DNA from: an uncultured SAR86 cluster bacterium
Lineage (GTDB): Bacteria; Pseudomonadota; Gammaproteobacteria; Magnimaribacterales; Magnimaribacteraceae
Length of the DNA stretch: 41,992 nucleotides
NCBI GenBank assembly: GCA_937773605.1
Contig: CALJVP010000006.1
Coordinates: 1 to 41,992 of the forward strand
Direction: 5' to 3'
Shown: piece by piece, positions 16,668 to 25,741 of the stretch
Layout of the letters: the number at the start of each line of letters is the position of its first letter
How positions within the stretch are numbered: position 1 is the stretch's first letter
The notes under the pieces: generated by a model
Databases searched by the model: none
Seen by the model: only the letters and a program-made list of their open reading frames with translations
Told to the model about the DNA's origin: nothing
Translations under genes and position numbers: made by a program

Positions 16668-17222
16668 TTACTTAGATATTAGGGCGGCTATTTCACTTGT
16701 TAAAAGGGAGCTGTCCGGCTCTACATCTTGGTTAAAATGCTTAACAGTTCCATCTTTGGCAATTAAATATTTGTTAAAATTCCAAGCAGGCTGAACTCCG
16801 GTTTCTTTGATTAATTCTGCAAAGAAAGGATTGGCCTTATAATTTCTTAACTTAAGTTTTCCACCATTGGTTACGTGAGATCTTTTAAACATAGGGAAAT
16901 CTACACCATATGTAGTTTGGCAGAATTCTTTAACCTTCTCCTCTTCAGTAAACTCTTGAAAGAAATCTCCTGAAGGAAAGCCCAAGACAACAAACCCATC
17001 TTCTTTATGTTGCTCATACAAAGCTTGAAGGGCTTCATATTGATATGTATAGCCGCACTGACTAGCAACATTTACAGCAAGAACAACCTTATCTTGGAAC
17101 TCACAAAGATTGGCACTTTCGCTAGAGCCCAGAACCCTTACTTTATGATCCAGAACTGAAGGGCAACTTGCATATGCACCAAAAGAAAATAGTAAGCATG
17201 AGATTAATATAGTTTTTTTCAT
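16668..17222 (-). CDS. Exported glutathione-peroxidase-family protein (thiol peroxidase-like)
   Basis: A 184-residue GPx-fold protein with a signal peptide (MKKTILISCLLFSFGAYA), so it is periplasmic. The peroxidatic cysteine is C56 in NVASQCGYT, where animal enzymes carry selenocysteine. The Trp-Asn pair of the active site is W147-N148 (AWNFNKYL). The usual FPCNQFGxQEP loop reads FPSGDFFQEF at 82-91, so both the resolving Cys and the catalytic Gln of that loop are replaced. Two additional cysteines, C20 and C40, lie near the mature N-terminus and C101 is in the EFCQTTYGV helix. Peroxidase activity is likely but the electron donor and resolving residue are open. A lipobox reading of YASC is less likely. 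Confidence 0.85.
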   Translation of the reverse strand: MKKTILISCLLFSFGAYASCPSVLDHKVRVLGSSESANLCEFQDKVVLAVNVASQCGYTYQYEALQALYEQHKEDGFVVLGFPSGDFFQEFTEEEKVKEFCQTTYGVDFPMFKRSHVTNGGKLKLRNYKANPFFAELIKETGVQPAWNFNKYLIAKDGTVKHFNQDVEPDSSLLTSEIAALISK

Positions 17223-17235
17223 ATTTTTATCCTTA

Positions 17236-17862
17236 TTAATAAATCCAGACCTGTGTTCCTTCTTCTACCAGGTCAAATAACTCTATAACTTCTACATTAT
17301 ACATCCTTATACACCCATCTGAAGCAGGACGACCCAATAAACCTTCTTCGGCTGTTCCATGGATATAAATATATCTACTCATAGAATCCACATCCGAACC
17401 CTTATTTGATCCTATTTCAAGGCCATCTAGCCATAAAATTCTAGAAGTTACATGATCATAATCCGTATCAATTGGATCAGACACAATATTCGCAATAGCG
17501 CCGCTCCATTTCCTTCCTTTTAAAATTGCATTTACTGGTAAATCTTCACCTATCTTTTTGTATATAACGTGTTTTCCAAGAGGAGTTTTAAGACTATTCC
17601 TTAAGCTTCCTGTACCATAAAATGAAGAGGATATAATAAATTCTCTAGAAACTGTACCTTTACTAACAAGAGACATGACTTGACTCTTTATATCTACTAA
17701 AAGAATATTATCATAGTCTTTATACCCATTAATTTCAGGTATATTATTATTTATAGTATTGTTTTTATAGATAATTTCTTGTTTTTTTAAATCCAATGTA
17801 CTGCACGAGAACAACAAACTTATTAGCAGTAGAAATGTACCTTTTATACTTTTTTTTATCAT
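17236..17862 (-). CDS. L,D-transpeptidase (YkuD domain) lipoprotein
   Basis: A 208-residue cell-wall enzyme. It begins with a lipoprotein signal whose lipobox LFSC places the acylated cysteine at C20. The YkuD catalytic signature is H168-G-T followed by S-D-G-C184-I-R, with C184 the nucleophile. Such enzymes form 3-3 crosslinks in peptidoglycan or attach lipoproteins to it. There is no LysM or other binding domain, so it is a minimal version. It lies 13 bases upstream of the peroxidase on the same strand and 41 bases downstream of lnt, which matures lipoproteins such as this one. Confidence 0.9.
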   Translation of the reverse strand: MIKKSIKGTFLLLISLLFSCSTLDLKKQEIIYKNNTINNNIPEINGYKDYDNILLVDIKSQVMSLVSKGTVSREFIISSSFYGTGSLRNSLKTPLGKHVIYKKIGEDLPVNAILKGRKWSGAIANIVSDPIDTDYDHVTSRILWLDGLEIGSNKGSDVDSMSRYIYIHGTAEEGLLGRPASDGCIRMYNVEVIELFDLVEEGTQVWIY

Positions 17863-17903
17863 TTATACAACTTTTGTTACATATTAATTAAAAATTTAAA
17901 AAA

Positions 17904-19385
17904 TTAAACTTTATTTCTTTTTATAAGTAAGCTTACGACCATCATTATACTAATATAAAAGTATAGTATAGAATTTCCTAAGTGATTATAAGGTGTATTT
18001 CCTTCTTGTAAAACCACCCGTCCTTTCAAGGTCTTTTCTTCGAAATACTCTTGTTTTCCTAAAATATTCCCCCTGTGATCAATAATTGCACTTATTCCAC
18101 TATTTGTTGACCTTAAAAGGGGCTTTTGATGCTCCAGAACCCTATCTTTTGCTAATTGTAAGTGCTGTTCAGGGCCTATAGAAGATCCAAACCACGTATC
18201 ATTGCTTATAGTTACAAGAATATTGCTGTTTATTGCAGATTGATTTATTAAGCTAGGATAAGCTATTTCGTAACAAATACTGGGTGAAATCTTTAATATT
18301 GTTGATTTTATATGGCTAAATTGGTCTCCAGGTACTGTATTTGTGAGTTTTAAACCCATTAAATCCAATAATTTACCCAAAAAACGTTCTAAGGGAATAA
18401 ATTCACCAAATGGAACAAGCTGTTGCTTGTCATAACTGCCTGATGCTGATCCCAGTCCCATTATTCTGTTTCTCATGAGGTTATTAGCCCTATCATCTTC
18501 ACTTCTGGCTATTATTCCAGTTAATAAGGATATATCTTTGCTTTTACTTGCCTCATTTATGCTTTGAAGCCATTCTTCTATTTCATCACGAGACTGTATA
18601 AGTGCCGTTTCGGGAAATACAATCAATTCTGATTCTAGTGCTTCCTTTACTGAGCTCTCAAACATTTTTTGAGTTTGTTCTATGCCCTCATAACTCCACT
18701 TCTCTTCTAATGTAAGATTTGGTTGATAAACGGAAACTGGTATTTCATGAGATGGGGTTGTCCAGTTTATTGGTTTGAATACTAAACTTGAGACAATTAT
18801 AAAACCAATAATTAATGAGGAATAGAGTAGGGGATCTGAGTTTTTAATCTCCTTGTATAGAGCGTAAAGAGCACCGCAAAAGATCATTAAAACTATTGAG
18901 TTCCCTTGACTACCTATCACTGATATCCATCCCCCCAAAAACGTATCTGAAATAGTTGTTCCTGCAAGAAGCCATGGAAAGCCCGTAAATAATATTCCTC
19001 TTAAAATTTCGATTAAACCCCAACAAATGGGGAACACGATAATTGTACTTTTAGTAGATTCGAAGGACAGGTAACTGTAGAGAATGCCAAACAAACCCAT
19101 ATAGACTGAAAGGCAAGAAATAAATAATAACGTTATCAAAGAAGAACTGAATTCGTTTATATTACCATGATAGTGAATACTTACATACACCCATGATATA
19201 CCAACTAACCAATAGCCCATACCGTAAAGAAAGCCAATGATAAAACTTTCTTTTTTCCCCATTCCTTCCATGAGGTGGATGAGCACACAAACCGAAAAAA
19301 GAGATAAAGGCCATAGTGAGAAAGGAGCAAAACCGAGAGCAAATAATGACCCACTAATGACTGCAAATAAACACTTAACTCTCAC
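17904..19385 (-). CDS. lnt: Apolipoprotein N-acyltransferase
   Basis: A 493-residue inner-membrane enzyme adding the third acyl chain to lipoproteins. The N-terminal 200 residues contain about six to seven membrane segments, followed by a periplasmic nitrilase-type domain with the catalytic triad E259 (FPETAL), K320 (SYDKQQLVPFGEF) and C371 (SICYEIAYP). A final membrane segment is near the C-terminus (YFYISIMMVVSLLI). Last gene of the conserved miaB-ybeZ-ybeY-corC-lnt order, 40 bases after corC. Confidence 0.96.
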   Translation of the reverse strand: MRVKCLFAVISGSLFALGFAPFSLWPLSLFSVCVLIHLMEGMGKKESFIIGFLYGMGYWLVGISWVYVSIHYHGNINEFSSSLITLLFISCLSVYMGLFGILYSYLSFESTKSTIIVFPICWGLIEILRGILFTGFPWLLAGTTISDTFLGGWISVIGSQGNSIVLMIFCGALYALYKEIKNSDPLLYSSLIIGFIIVSSLVFKPINWTTPSHEIPVSVYQPNLTLEEKWSYEGIEQTQKMFESSVKEALESELIVFPETALIQSRDEIEEWLQSINEASKSKDISLLTGIIARSEDDRANNLMRNRIMGLGSASGSYDKQQLVPFGEFIPLERFLGKLLDLMGLKLTNTVPGDQFSHIKSTILKISPSICYEIAYPSLINQSAINSNILVTISNDTWFGSSIGPEQHLQLAKDRVLEHQKPLLRSTNSGISAIIDHRGNILGKQEYFEEKTLKGRVVLQEGNTPYNHLGNSILYFYISIMMVVSLLIKRNKV

Positions 19386-19425
19386 AAGTATTTATATTAG
19401 ATTTTGTGGTGTAACAGAGGAAGGG

Positions 19426-20295
19426 TTATTTTAATTTAGACACCTTTATTTTCTTTATACTTCTTCTCTCAATAGAGTGAATAACAAAACGTAAATTTTC
19501 TATTTTTATTGCATCATGAACCTTAGGTAATCTTTCAAAGTGATGCATTACTATGCCGCCTAAAGTATCAAAATCTTTATCACTTAAATTTGAATTAAAG
19601 GCCATATTGAATTCATCGATAGGTATTAAAGCAGAGACAAGAAATTCATCCTTTGTCAGCTCTTCTATTAAGATATCAGGGTTGTCATCATGCTCATCCT
19701 CTATCTCTCCCACTATTTCTTCTAAAACGTCCTCTACGGTGACTAAGCCGGTGATTCCACCGTATTCATCCAAGACAATCGCCATATGATTTCTATTCAT
19801 TCGAAGTTCATCCAATAAAAGATTAAGCTTTTTGCTCTCTGGGATTAAAGTTGCAGGCCTAATTATTGAAGAAAGCTTAAAATCCTCTATATTTTCTGAA
19901 GAAAGATAAGGCAAAAGGTCTTTTGCTAATAAAATACCTTCAATTTCGTCCGAATCAACATTTATTACAGGGAATCTTGAATGGCTCGATTTAATTATAC
20001 GCGGCAGAAAGTCTGTTGGGCTTTCCTCAGAGTCCACAAAGACCATCTGAGGCCTTGGAATCATTATGTCTCTAACTTGGTCTGTTGAGACACGCAAAGC
20101 ACCCTCCATCATATTTAGAGTGCCTTTTTCTAACACCCCGCGCTCACTGGAGTCTCTAATAGATCCTGCTAATTCTTGTTTGTTTTGGGGTTTATAAGAG
20201 AAATTTTGATAAATCTCTTTGATTCTGTCTTTGATTTTTTTTCTAATGCCGAGCCTACCTGGCTCAGCAGAAATACTTGGTGGTTCTTCGTTCAT
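19426..20295 (-). CDS. corC: CorC/YbeX family protein, CBS-pair domain
   Basis: A 289-residue cytoplasmic protein with a CBS pair (about 70-190: IMIPRPQMVFVDSEE, and GLVTVEDVLEEIVGEIEDEHD) and a C-terminal CorC_HlyC domain (about 205-289: ALIPIDEFN, DFDTLGGIVMHHF). It lacks the membrane DUF21 domain of its larger relatives, as expected for YbeX. YbeX has been linked to magnesium/cobalt efflux and, through YbeY, to ribosome maturation. Sits between ybeY and lnt as in E. coli. Confidence 0.93.
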   Translation of the reverse strand: MNEEPPSISAEPGRLGIRKKIKDRIKEIYQNFSYKPQNKQELAGSIRDSSERGVLEKGTLNMMEGALRVSTDQVRDIMIPRPQMVFVDSEESPTDFLPRIIKSSHSRFPVINVDSDEIEGILLAKDLLPYLSSENIEDFKLSSIIRPATLIPESKKLNLLLDELRMNRNHMAIVLDEYGGITGLVTVEDVLEEIVGEIEDEHDDNPDILIEELTKDEFLVSALIPIDEFNMAFNSNLSDKDFDTLGGIVMHHFERLPKVHDAIKIENLRFVIHSIERRSIKKIKVSKLK

Positions 20296-20336
20296 TAACG
20301 CCTCAATCTATAAACACTTAAATATAATAGGTCTTA

Positions 20337-20795
20337 TTAGTAGGGATCAGCAACACCTATTTTTGATAATATCCTTCTTTCCAAATTTTCCATAATCTCT
20401 GCCTGAGCTTCTTGATGGTGATCATGGCCAAGTAAATGAAGAACTCCATGAATAAAAATGTGAGCCATATGGTCGCGAACTTCCTTATTTTGTTCTTTTG
20501 CTTCTTTTAAAACAACTTCATGACAAATAGCAATATCACCTAGGCTATCAGTATCTAAATCAAGGCTGTTATCTATTGGAAAAGCTAATACGTTCGTGGG
20601 ATGGTCCTTGCTCCGAAATTTCTTATTCATTAATTGCATCTCTTCTTTTCCTAAGAATTTAATAGACACAGATCCTGTCGGGGTTCTAATTTCATCAATT
20701 GTTAATCTGAACCAGTTTTCTAAATCATAAGAATTGAAGGCCTCTGTAATTGCTCCTTCAGAAGTAATTTCAACCCTGGGTTCTAGAGAGCTCAA
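20337..20795 (-). CDS. ybeY: Endoribonuclease YbeY (16S rRNA maturation)
   Basis: A 152-residue zinc-dependent RNase taking part in 16S rRNA 3'-end processing and ribosome quality control. The zinc motif HGxLHLxGHDH supplies H116, H120 and H126; the conserved Arg-rich loop KKFRSKDHPTNVLAFP is at 58-73. Length is normal. It starts 3 bases after the ybeZ stop, indicating tight co-translation with its PhoH-like partner. Confidence 0.96.
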   Translation of the reverse strand: MSSLEPRVEITSEGAITEAFNSYDLENWFRLTIDEIRTPTGSVSIKFLGKEEMQLMNKKFRSKDHPTNVLAFPIDNSLDLDTDSLGDIAICHEVVLKEAKEQNKEVRDHMAHIFIHGVLHLLGHDHHQEAQAEIMENLERRILSKIGVADPY

Positions 20796-20798
20796 AAC

Positions 20799-21761
20799 TT
20801 AATTATGTTCTTCGTATGCTTCAACAATTTTTTGTACCAAACCATGCCTAACAATATCTTTAGAATCGAACTTTATAAAACCAACTTCGGATAATCCCTT
20901 TAAAACATCTAAAGAATGCACCAGGCCCGATTGGGTATTCTTTGGAAGGTCAATTTGTGTTATGTCTCCAGTAACGACCACTTTAGATCCAAATCCAAAT
21001 CTGGTTAAAAACATTTTCATTTGTTCAACCGTAGCGTTTTGACTTTCATCTAGAATAATAAATGAATCATTTAGTGTTCTTCCTCTCATAAAAGCCAAGG
21101 GCACAACCTCAATAATATTTCTTTCTATAAGCTGGTTTGTTTCTTTAAAGCCAAGCATCTCAAAAAGAGCGTCATAGAGAGGTCTAAGATAGGGATCAAC
21201 CTTTTGACTCAAGTCTCCGGGTAAAAAACCTAACTTCTCACCGGCTTCCACGGCGGGTCTGACTAAAAGTATTTTCTCTACCTCACCACTTACTAATTGT
21301 TGAACAGCACTGGCTACTGCCAGGTACGTCTTCCCTGTGCCCGCAGGACCAATCCCAAATGTCAGAACTCTTTTATTGATAGTTTCAATGTATTCTTGCT
21401 GATGACTGCCGTTAGGAATAATAGCCAGATTGGGGGTCTTAATTGGACTCTTAGATGCGAGACTGTTTTCCATATTTTTTTCTCTTTTTGAGTTATTTAT
21501 TGCTTCTCTTAAATACAAGTGAACGCTTGAAGGAGACAGTTCACTGACTTTCTCTAGATCGTTATAAAGTTTTGTTATTACGGTCTTTCCTATATTAAGT
21601 TCTGAAACGGGGCCTTTTATTTTAAAGTTCGCTCCTCTATTGATGATTTTAATATCAAGGGCTTCCTCAATCTGTTTGAGAATAGAATTAGTTGGGCCGC
21701 AGAGACTGGTTATTCTATCTTGATCAGCTGGCTCTAATTGGAATTTAAGGTCTTTTAACAT
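20799..21761 (-). CDS. ybeZ: PhoH-like ATPase YbeZ
   Basis: A 320-residue PhoH-family P-loop NTPase, probably an RNA helicase-like partner of YbeY. The N-terminal KH-like segment occupies about 1-90, and the ATPase core has Walker A GPAGTGKT at 138-145, Walker B with ILDESQN near 217-223 and VTGDITQIDLP as a further motif. Its start overlaps the miaB stop by 7 bases. Placement between miaB and ybeY is the conserved gammaproteobacterial order. Confidence 0.95.
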   Translation of the reverse strand: MLKDLKFQLEPADQDRITSLCGPTNSILKQIEEALDIKIINRGANFKIKGPVSELNIGKTVITKLYNDLEKVSELSPSSVHLYLREAINNSKREKNMENSLASKSPIKTPNLAIIPNGSHQQEYIETINKRVLTFGIGPAGTGKTYLAVASAVQQLVSGEVEKILLVRPAVEAGEKLGFLPGDLSQKVDPYLRPLYDALFEMLGFKETNQLIERNIIEVVPLAFMRGRTLNDSFIILDESQNATVEQMKMFLTRFGFGSKVVVTGDITQIDLPKNTQSGLVHSLDVLKGLSEVGFIKFDSKDIVRHGLVQKIVEAYEEHN

Positions 21762-23089
21762 TCAGGTCTATAGATTCCTCTGAGGGATTTAGTTTTAGCC
21801 TCTACGATTTCTACTGGAACAAAATTACCTATTAAGCTCTGATCATCACAAGAAAATATAACAACTTTGTTATTCTCTGTTCTGGCCTGAAACTCTCCAG
21901 GATCTTTCTTTGAAACCCCGGTAACTAAGCTATTTGAAACTCTACCTACCATCCTTCTGCTTATACTTAAAGCTGATTGCTCTAACTTAGCTTGCAACCT
22001 ATCTAGACGTTCTTTCTTTTCTTGAGGAGACACGCTATCTTCAAGATCTTTTGCGGTGGTGTTTGGCCTAGGGCTGTATATAAAGCTAAAAGATTCATCG
22101 TATTCAACTTCATCGGTTAGATCCAGAGTGTCCTGAAAATCCTCCTCAGATTCTCCTGGAAAACCAACTATGAAGTCTGATGAAATACTAATTCCTGGTC
22201 TTATTTCTTTTAATTTATTGATGGTTTCTATGTATTCATCACGAGTGTGTCTTCTCCTCATGGCTTTCAAGATGTTATTTGAACCACTTTGTACTGGTAA
22301 GTGAACATGACTAATCAATTCAGGGACTTCCGTATAAATGTCTATCAGATCTTGTCCAAACTCAAAAGGATGAGATGTTGTAAAACTAACCCTGTCTATT
22401 CCTTCAACACCAGCTACTGCCCTTATTAAATTAGATAATCCCAACCCTTTAGTCTTTAATTTAGAATCTCTGTAAGAATTTACGTTTTGCCCCAATAAAA
22501 CAATTTCTCTTATTCCTTTTAAAGAAAGACTAATAATCTCTTCAATAATACTATCGAGAGGTCTGCTAATCTCATTGCCCCGAGTGTGTGGAACCACACA
22601 AAAAGAACAGTACTTATTGCAGCCTTCCATAATTGAAACAAAAGCAGAAGGACCTTCTGAAGTTGGTTCTGGTAAATTCTCAAATTTTTCTGTCTTAGGA
22701 AAAGATATATCAATGACTGAAGAATCTTTGTTGCTTGTATTTTCATAGAGAGTGGGCACTCTATGGACGGTCTGAGGTCCAAAAACTAAATCTACGTAAG
22801 GTGCTCTTTTAGTAATTTTAGCTCCTTCTTGACTTGCCACACATCCGCCCACTCCTATTTTAAGATCAGGATTCTTTTCTTTAAGCTTCTTCCATCTGCC
22901 CAGTTGATGAAAAACTTTTTCTTGAGCTTTCTCTCGTATAGAACACGTATTCAACAGAATTAGATCGGCCTCTTCAGCAGATTTAACTGTTTCGAAGCCA
23001 TGACTAAGGTTTAAAAGGTCTTGCATACGATCGGAGTCGTACTCGTTCATTTGACAACCTTGGGTCTTGATGAATAATTTTTTGCCCAT
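21755..23089 (-). CDS. miaB: tRNA-2-methylthio-N6-dimethylallyladenosine synthase
   Basis: A 444-residue radical SAM methylthiotransferase that converts i6A37 to ms2i6A37 in tRNAs. The N-terminal UPF0004 domain carries the second-cluster cysteines C12, C49 and C83. The radical SAM motif CxxxCxxC is C157, C161, C164 with the family context NKYCSFCVVPHTRG. A C-terminal TRAM domain (about 378-440) binds tRNA. First gene of the five-gene miaB-lnt block; divergent from the DUF1820 gene. Confidence 0.97.
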   Translation of the reverse strand: MGKKLFIKTQGCQMNEYDSDRMQDLLNLSHGFETVKSAEEADLILLNTCSIREKAQEKVFHQLGRWKKLKEKNPDLKIGVGGCVASQEGAKITKRAPYVDLVFGPQTVHRVPTLYENTSNKDSSVIDISFPKTEKFENLPEPTSEGPSAFVSIMEGCNKYCSFCVVPHTRGNEISRPLDSIIEEIISLSLKGIREIVLLGQNVNSYRDSKLKTKGLGLSNLIRAVAGVEGIDRVSFTTSHPFEFGQDLIDIYTEVPELISHVHLPVQSGSNNILKAMRRRHTRDEYIETINKLKEIRPGISISSDFIVGFPGESEEDFQDTLDLTDEVEYDESFSFIYSPRPNTTAKDLEDSVSPQEKKERLDRLQAKLEQSALSISRRMVGRVSNSLVTGVSKKDPGEFQARTENNKVVIFSCDDQSLIGNFVPVEIVEAKTKSLRGIYRPEC

Positions 23090-23158
23090 ATATACTTATA
23101 ATGTTACAGCTAATTTATCTTATAAAGTTAAATCTTATTTAAAAGGGCGGGAATTGTA

Positions 23159-23494
23159 ATGGCAAAAAAGGGAATCTACAAAATAGTATTTGTGCAGCTG
23201 GGTGAAATATATGAAATCTTTGCTAAAGCAATTTATCAAAGTGAAATGTATGGGTTTATAGAAGTCGAGGAATATTTATTTGATCAAAACTCACAAATTG
23301 TTGTGGATCCAAGCGAAGAGAAGCTTAAAGCGGAATTTAACGGAGTAAACAGAAGCTACATACCTGTCAGCTGCATACTTCGTATTGATGAGGTCGATAA
23401 GAAGGGTAGTGCGAAGATAAAACCCAATAAAGGCAACAATGTTATGCCTATTATGAATACCTTTCTTGATGGCGGCTCTCAGAAAAAAGATTAA
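23159..23494 (+). CDS. DUF1820 family protein
   Basis: A 111-residue protein of unknown function. The sequence matches what I know of DUF1820: start GIYKIVFVQLGEIYEIFAK, central FGFVEVEE-like GFIEVEEYLF, then VVDPSEEKLKAEF, and YIPVSCILRIDEVDKKG. The family is found in Gammaproteobacteria, frequently next to miaB as here. The hydrophilic beta-rich sequence has no membrane segment and no catalytic motif. Its last 4 bases overlap the converging orn gene. Confidence 0.85.
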   Translation: MAKKGIYKIVFVQLGEIYEIFAKAIYQSEMYGFIEVEEYLFDQNSQIVVDPSEEKLKAEFNGVNRSYIPVSCILRIDEVDKKGSAKIKPNKGNNVMPIMNTFLDGGSQKKD

Positions 23495-24048
23495 GGACCG
23501 GGAATAAAAACATTGTTTTTAAAATATTTTAGTTCGTGGATAGAATCTATTACATCTGCCATGGCCCTATGTCCACCTTGTTTCTTGTAGCCATCCGCTA
23601 GATGAGGGTGCCAACGCTTAACAACTTCCTTTATGGAACTTACGTCAACATTTCTGTAATGAAAGAAAGAAGAAAGTTCAGGCATGTACCTAACTAAAAA
23701 TCTTCTGTCGTGCGAGATTGTATTACCGCAAAGAGGGGATCTGCCCTTAATGGTGTGATTAGACAAGAATTTTAGCGTTTCTCTTTCTGCGTCTTCTATT
23801 GTTACATTTGTCACCCTAAGGCTTTCAACTAAACCCGAACTATTGTGTTGATTAGTATTCCATTCATCCATGTTATCGATGAATTCTTGAGGTTGTTTGA
23901 TAACAAGGTTTGGGCCTTCAATTATTTCAGTTAAGTCTGAATTTGTAACAGCCGTTGCTATTTCTATGATCCTTTCAGAATCCGGATCAAGGCCAGTCAT
24001 TTCAAGATCAAGCCATACTAGTGTTGGGTAATTATTGTTTTGAGACAT
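23491..24048 (-). CDS. orn: Oligoribonuclease
   Basis: A 185-residue DEDDh 3'-to-5' exonuclease that degrades di- and very short oligoribonucleotides, including pGpG from c-di-GMP turnover. Exo I D14-L-E16 (LVWLDLEMTGLDP), Exo II in NTISHDRRFL with its Asp, Exo III HRAMADVID with His and Asp. Length and sequence are typical. It is divergent from the DUF6279 lipoprotein gene and tail-to-tail with the DUF1820 gene. Confidence 0.97.
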   Translation of the reverse strand: MSQNNNYPTLVWLDLEMTGLDPDSERIIEIATAVTNSDLTEIIEGPNLVIKQPQEFIDNMDEWNTNQHNSSGLVESLRVTNVTIEDAERETLKFLSNHTIKGRSPLCGNTISHDRRFLVRYMPELSSFFHYRNVDVSSIKEVVKRWHPHLADGYKKQGGHRAMADVIDSIHELKYFKNNVFIPGP

Positions 24049-24089
24049 TTTGAGGACAGGATTCTAACTGCAAACTACAATAACCCCTA

Positions 24090-24962
24090 ATGATGCTTAA
24101 GATCAATATAAAAATTATGACTACTATCAGCCTTATATTGCTGATAAGTGCCTGCTCGATTGCCGGGTCTTGGGCTTTTGGAAAGCTGGATAACTATTTA
24201 AATGATTATTTTTTCACTTTTGCTAACTTTTCTGAGACTCAAAAGAAAGAAATTGAAACCGTTACAGAGAACTTCAAGTATTGGCTAGTAAAAGAGCAAT
24301 TAATTGAAATTAAACTGCTGTTGAGTAAAGTTAACTCATTGAACTCTTCTAGTACCGAAGCAGACATCAATTCAATATACGAAGAAGGCTCTATTATAGC
24401 TGAGTCTGTCACTTCTTATTTTGATTCTGAGCTTGTTAAATTCTCCTTAAGTCTTGATGAAAAACAGATAAATGAAATCGAAAACCACTTTCTTGAACTG
24501 CAAGAAAAAAGGAAGAAAGAGGATGAAGATAGAGAAAAAGAGACATATCAAGAAAGATTACAAAAGAATTATATTTCTGGATTTAAGAGGATAGGGATAA
24601 AGCTTAACAACGAGCAAACGACTGCTCTAACTGCATCCGTTAAAGGAATTGTAGACAATGGTGATGAATGGGATCAATTGCAGTCAAACTGGACGAAAGA
24701 AATGATTTCAATATTGAGAACAAACCAGGAAGAACCTTTTAAAGAAGAACTAAAACGTCATCTAGTTACTTTGTTTGACTTAGGACCTCCTAGTTTTAGG
24801 GAAAAAGTTGAAAGAAATCAAATAATAAGTATTAAAGCGGTGACTAAGGTTGTTAACTCTATGGATGATGATCAGTTTAAGAAGATGAGAAAGCGAGTCC
24901 GCGTTTACATAAGATCAGTTGATAAAATTCTTAAAAATCAAAATCAAGAGGAAGCTGCATAG
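24090..24962 (+). CDS. DUF6279 family lipoprotein
   Basis: A 290-residue predicted lipoprotein. The N-terminus is basic and hydrophobic and ends in the lipobox ISAC with C22. The mature part is almost entirely charged helix, consistent with long coiled coil (for example the stretch ENHFLELQEKRKKEDED near 130). The W-x-F-x-KLDNYLNDYF opening and the NFSETQKKEIE segment match the DUF6279 family of gammaproteobacterial envelope proteins. Function unknown. ATG at 24117 would leave too short a signal, so 24090 or 24093 is preferred. It is 20 bases upstream of ubiE and may be co-transcribed. Confidence 0.8.
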   Translation: MMLKINIKIMTTISLILLISACSIAGSWAFGKLDNYLNDYFFTFANFSETQKKEIETVTENFKYWLVKEQLIEIKLLLSKVNSLNSSSTEADINSIYEEGSIIAESVTSYFDSELVKFSLSLDEKQINEIENHFLELQEKRKKEDEDREKETYQERLQKNYISGFKRIGIKLNNEQTTALTASVKGIVDNGDEWDQLQSNWTKEMISILRTNQEEPFKEELKRHLVTLFDLGPPSFREKVERNQIISIKAVTKVVNSMDDDQFKKMRKRVRVYIRSVDKILKNQNQEEAA

Positions 24963-24982
24963 GGTAAAATACTTTATTTAAA

Positions 24983-25735
24983 ATGTCAGATAAAACTACA
25001 AAAGAAACGAATTTTGGCTTCCGTCAAGTAGACTCTCAAGAAAAGTCGAAGATGGTTGGCAATGTCTTTGATGCGGTTTCAGAGAATTATGATCTCATGA
25101 ATGATTTGATGTCATTTGGGATTCACAGACTTTGGAAAAAGGTTGCCATTGAATCTTCCGGTTTGAGAGCAGACTTTAAAGTGTTAGACCTCGCAGGAGG
25201 AACCGGCGATATGGTTAAGCTAATGAAAGAAAAAGTTAAAGAAGAGGGCTTAATAGTTCTTTCAGACATTAACAGGAAAATGCTAGAAGAGGGCAGAGAC
25301 AGGCTTATAGATGAGGGCATAGAGGGCATAAATCTCGCTCAGATAGACGCACAATATTTGCCCTTCAGAAATGAAACGTTTGATTTAGTTACTATTGCAT
25401 TTGGACTTAGAAATGTTACAAATAAAGAAAAAGCTCTAAAATCAATATTAGGATCTTTAAAAAAAGGAGGGAAACTAATAGTACTTGAATTCTCTAAACC
25501 CACTAATGAAACCTTTAGAGAAATCTATGATATTTTTTCTTTTGAAGTTATACCTAAAATTGGTGAAGTGATTGCCAATACCGAAGAAAGCTACAGATAT
25601 CTAGCTGAATCCATAAGAATGCACCCTACCCAAGAAGAATTAAAAGAGCTCATGGAGAGGTCTGGCTTCATTGAATGCAATTACGATAACCTCACTAATG
25701 GCATAGTGGCTATTCATTCAGGAATCAAGGCCTAA
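24983..25735 (+). CDS. ubiE: Ubiquinone/menaquinone C-methyltransferase
   Basis: A 250-residue SAM-dependent methyltransferase that methylates the ring carbon of the demethylated quinone precursor. Family start FGFRQVDSQEKSKMVGNVF then YDLMNDLMSFGIHRLWK; SAM motif DLAGGTGDM at about 66-74; FGLRNVTNKEKAL in the middle and the terminal TNGIVAIHSGIK. Length matches UbiE. It is followed by ubiB after only 6 bases; the ubiJ gene that separates them in E. coli is missing here. Confidence 0.97.
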   Translation: MSDKTTKETNFGFRQVDSQEKSKMVGNVFDAVSENYDLMNDLMSFGIHRLWKKVAIESSGLRADFKVLDLAGGTGDMVKLMKEKVKEEGLIVLSDINRKMLEEGRDRLIDEGIEGINLAQIDAQYLPFRNETFDLVTIAFGLRNVTNKEKALKSILGSLKKGGKLIVLEFSKPTNETFREIYDIFSFEVIPKIGEVIANTEESYRYLAESIRMHPTQEELKELMERSGFIECNYDNLTNGIVAIHSGIKA

Positions 25736-25741
25736 AATAAA

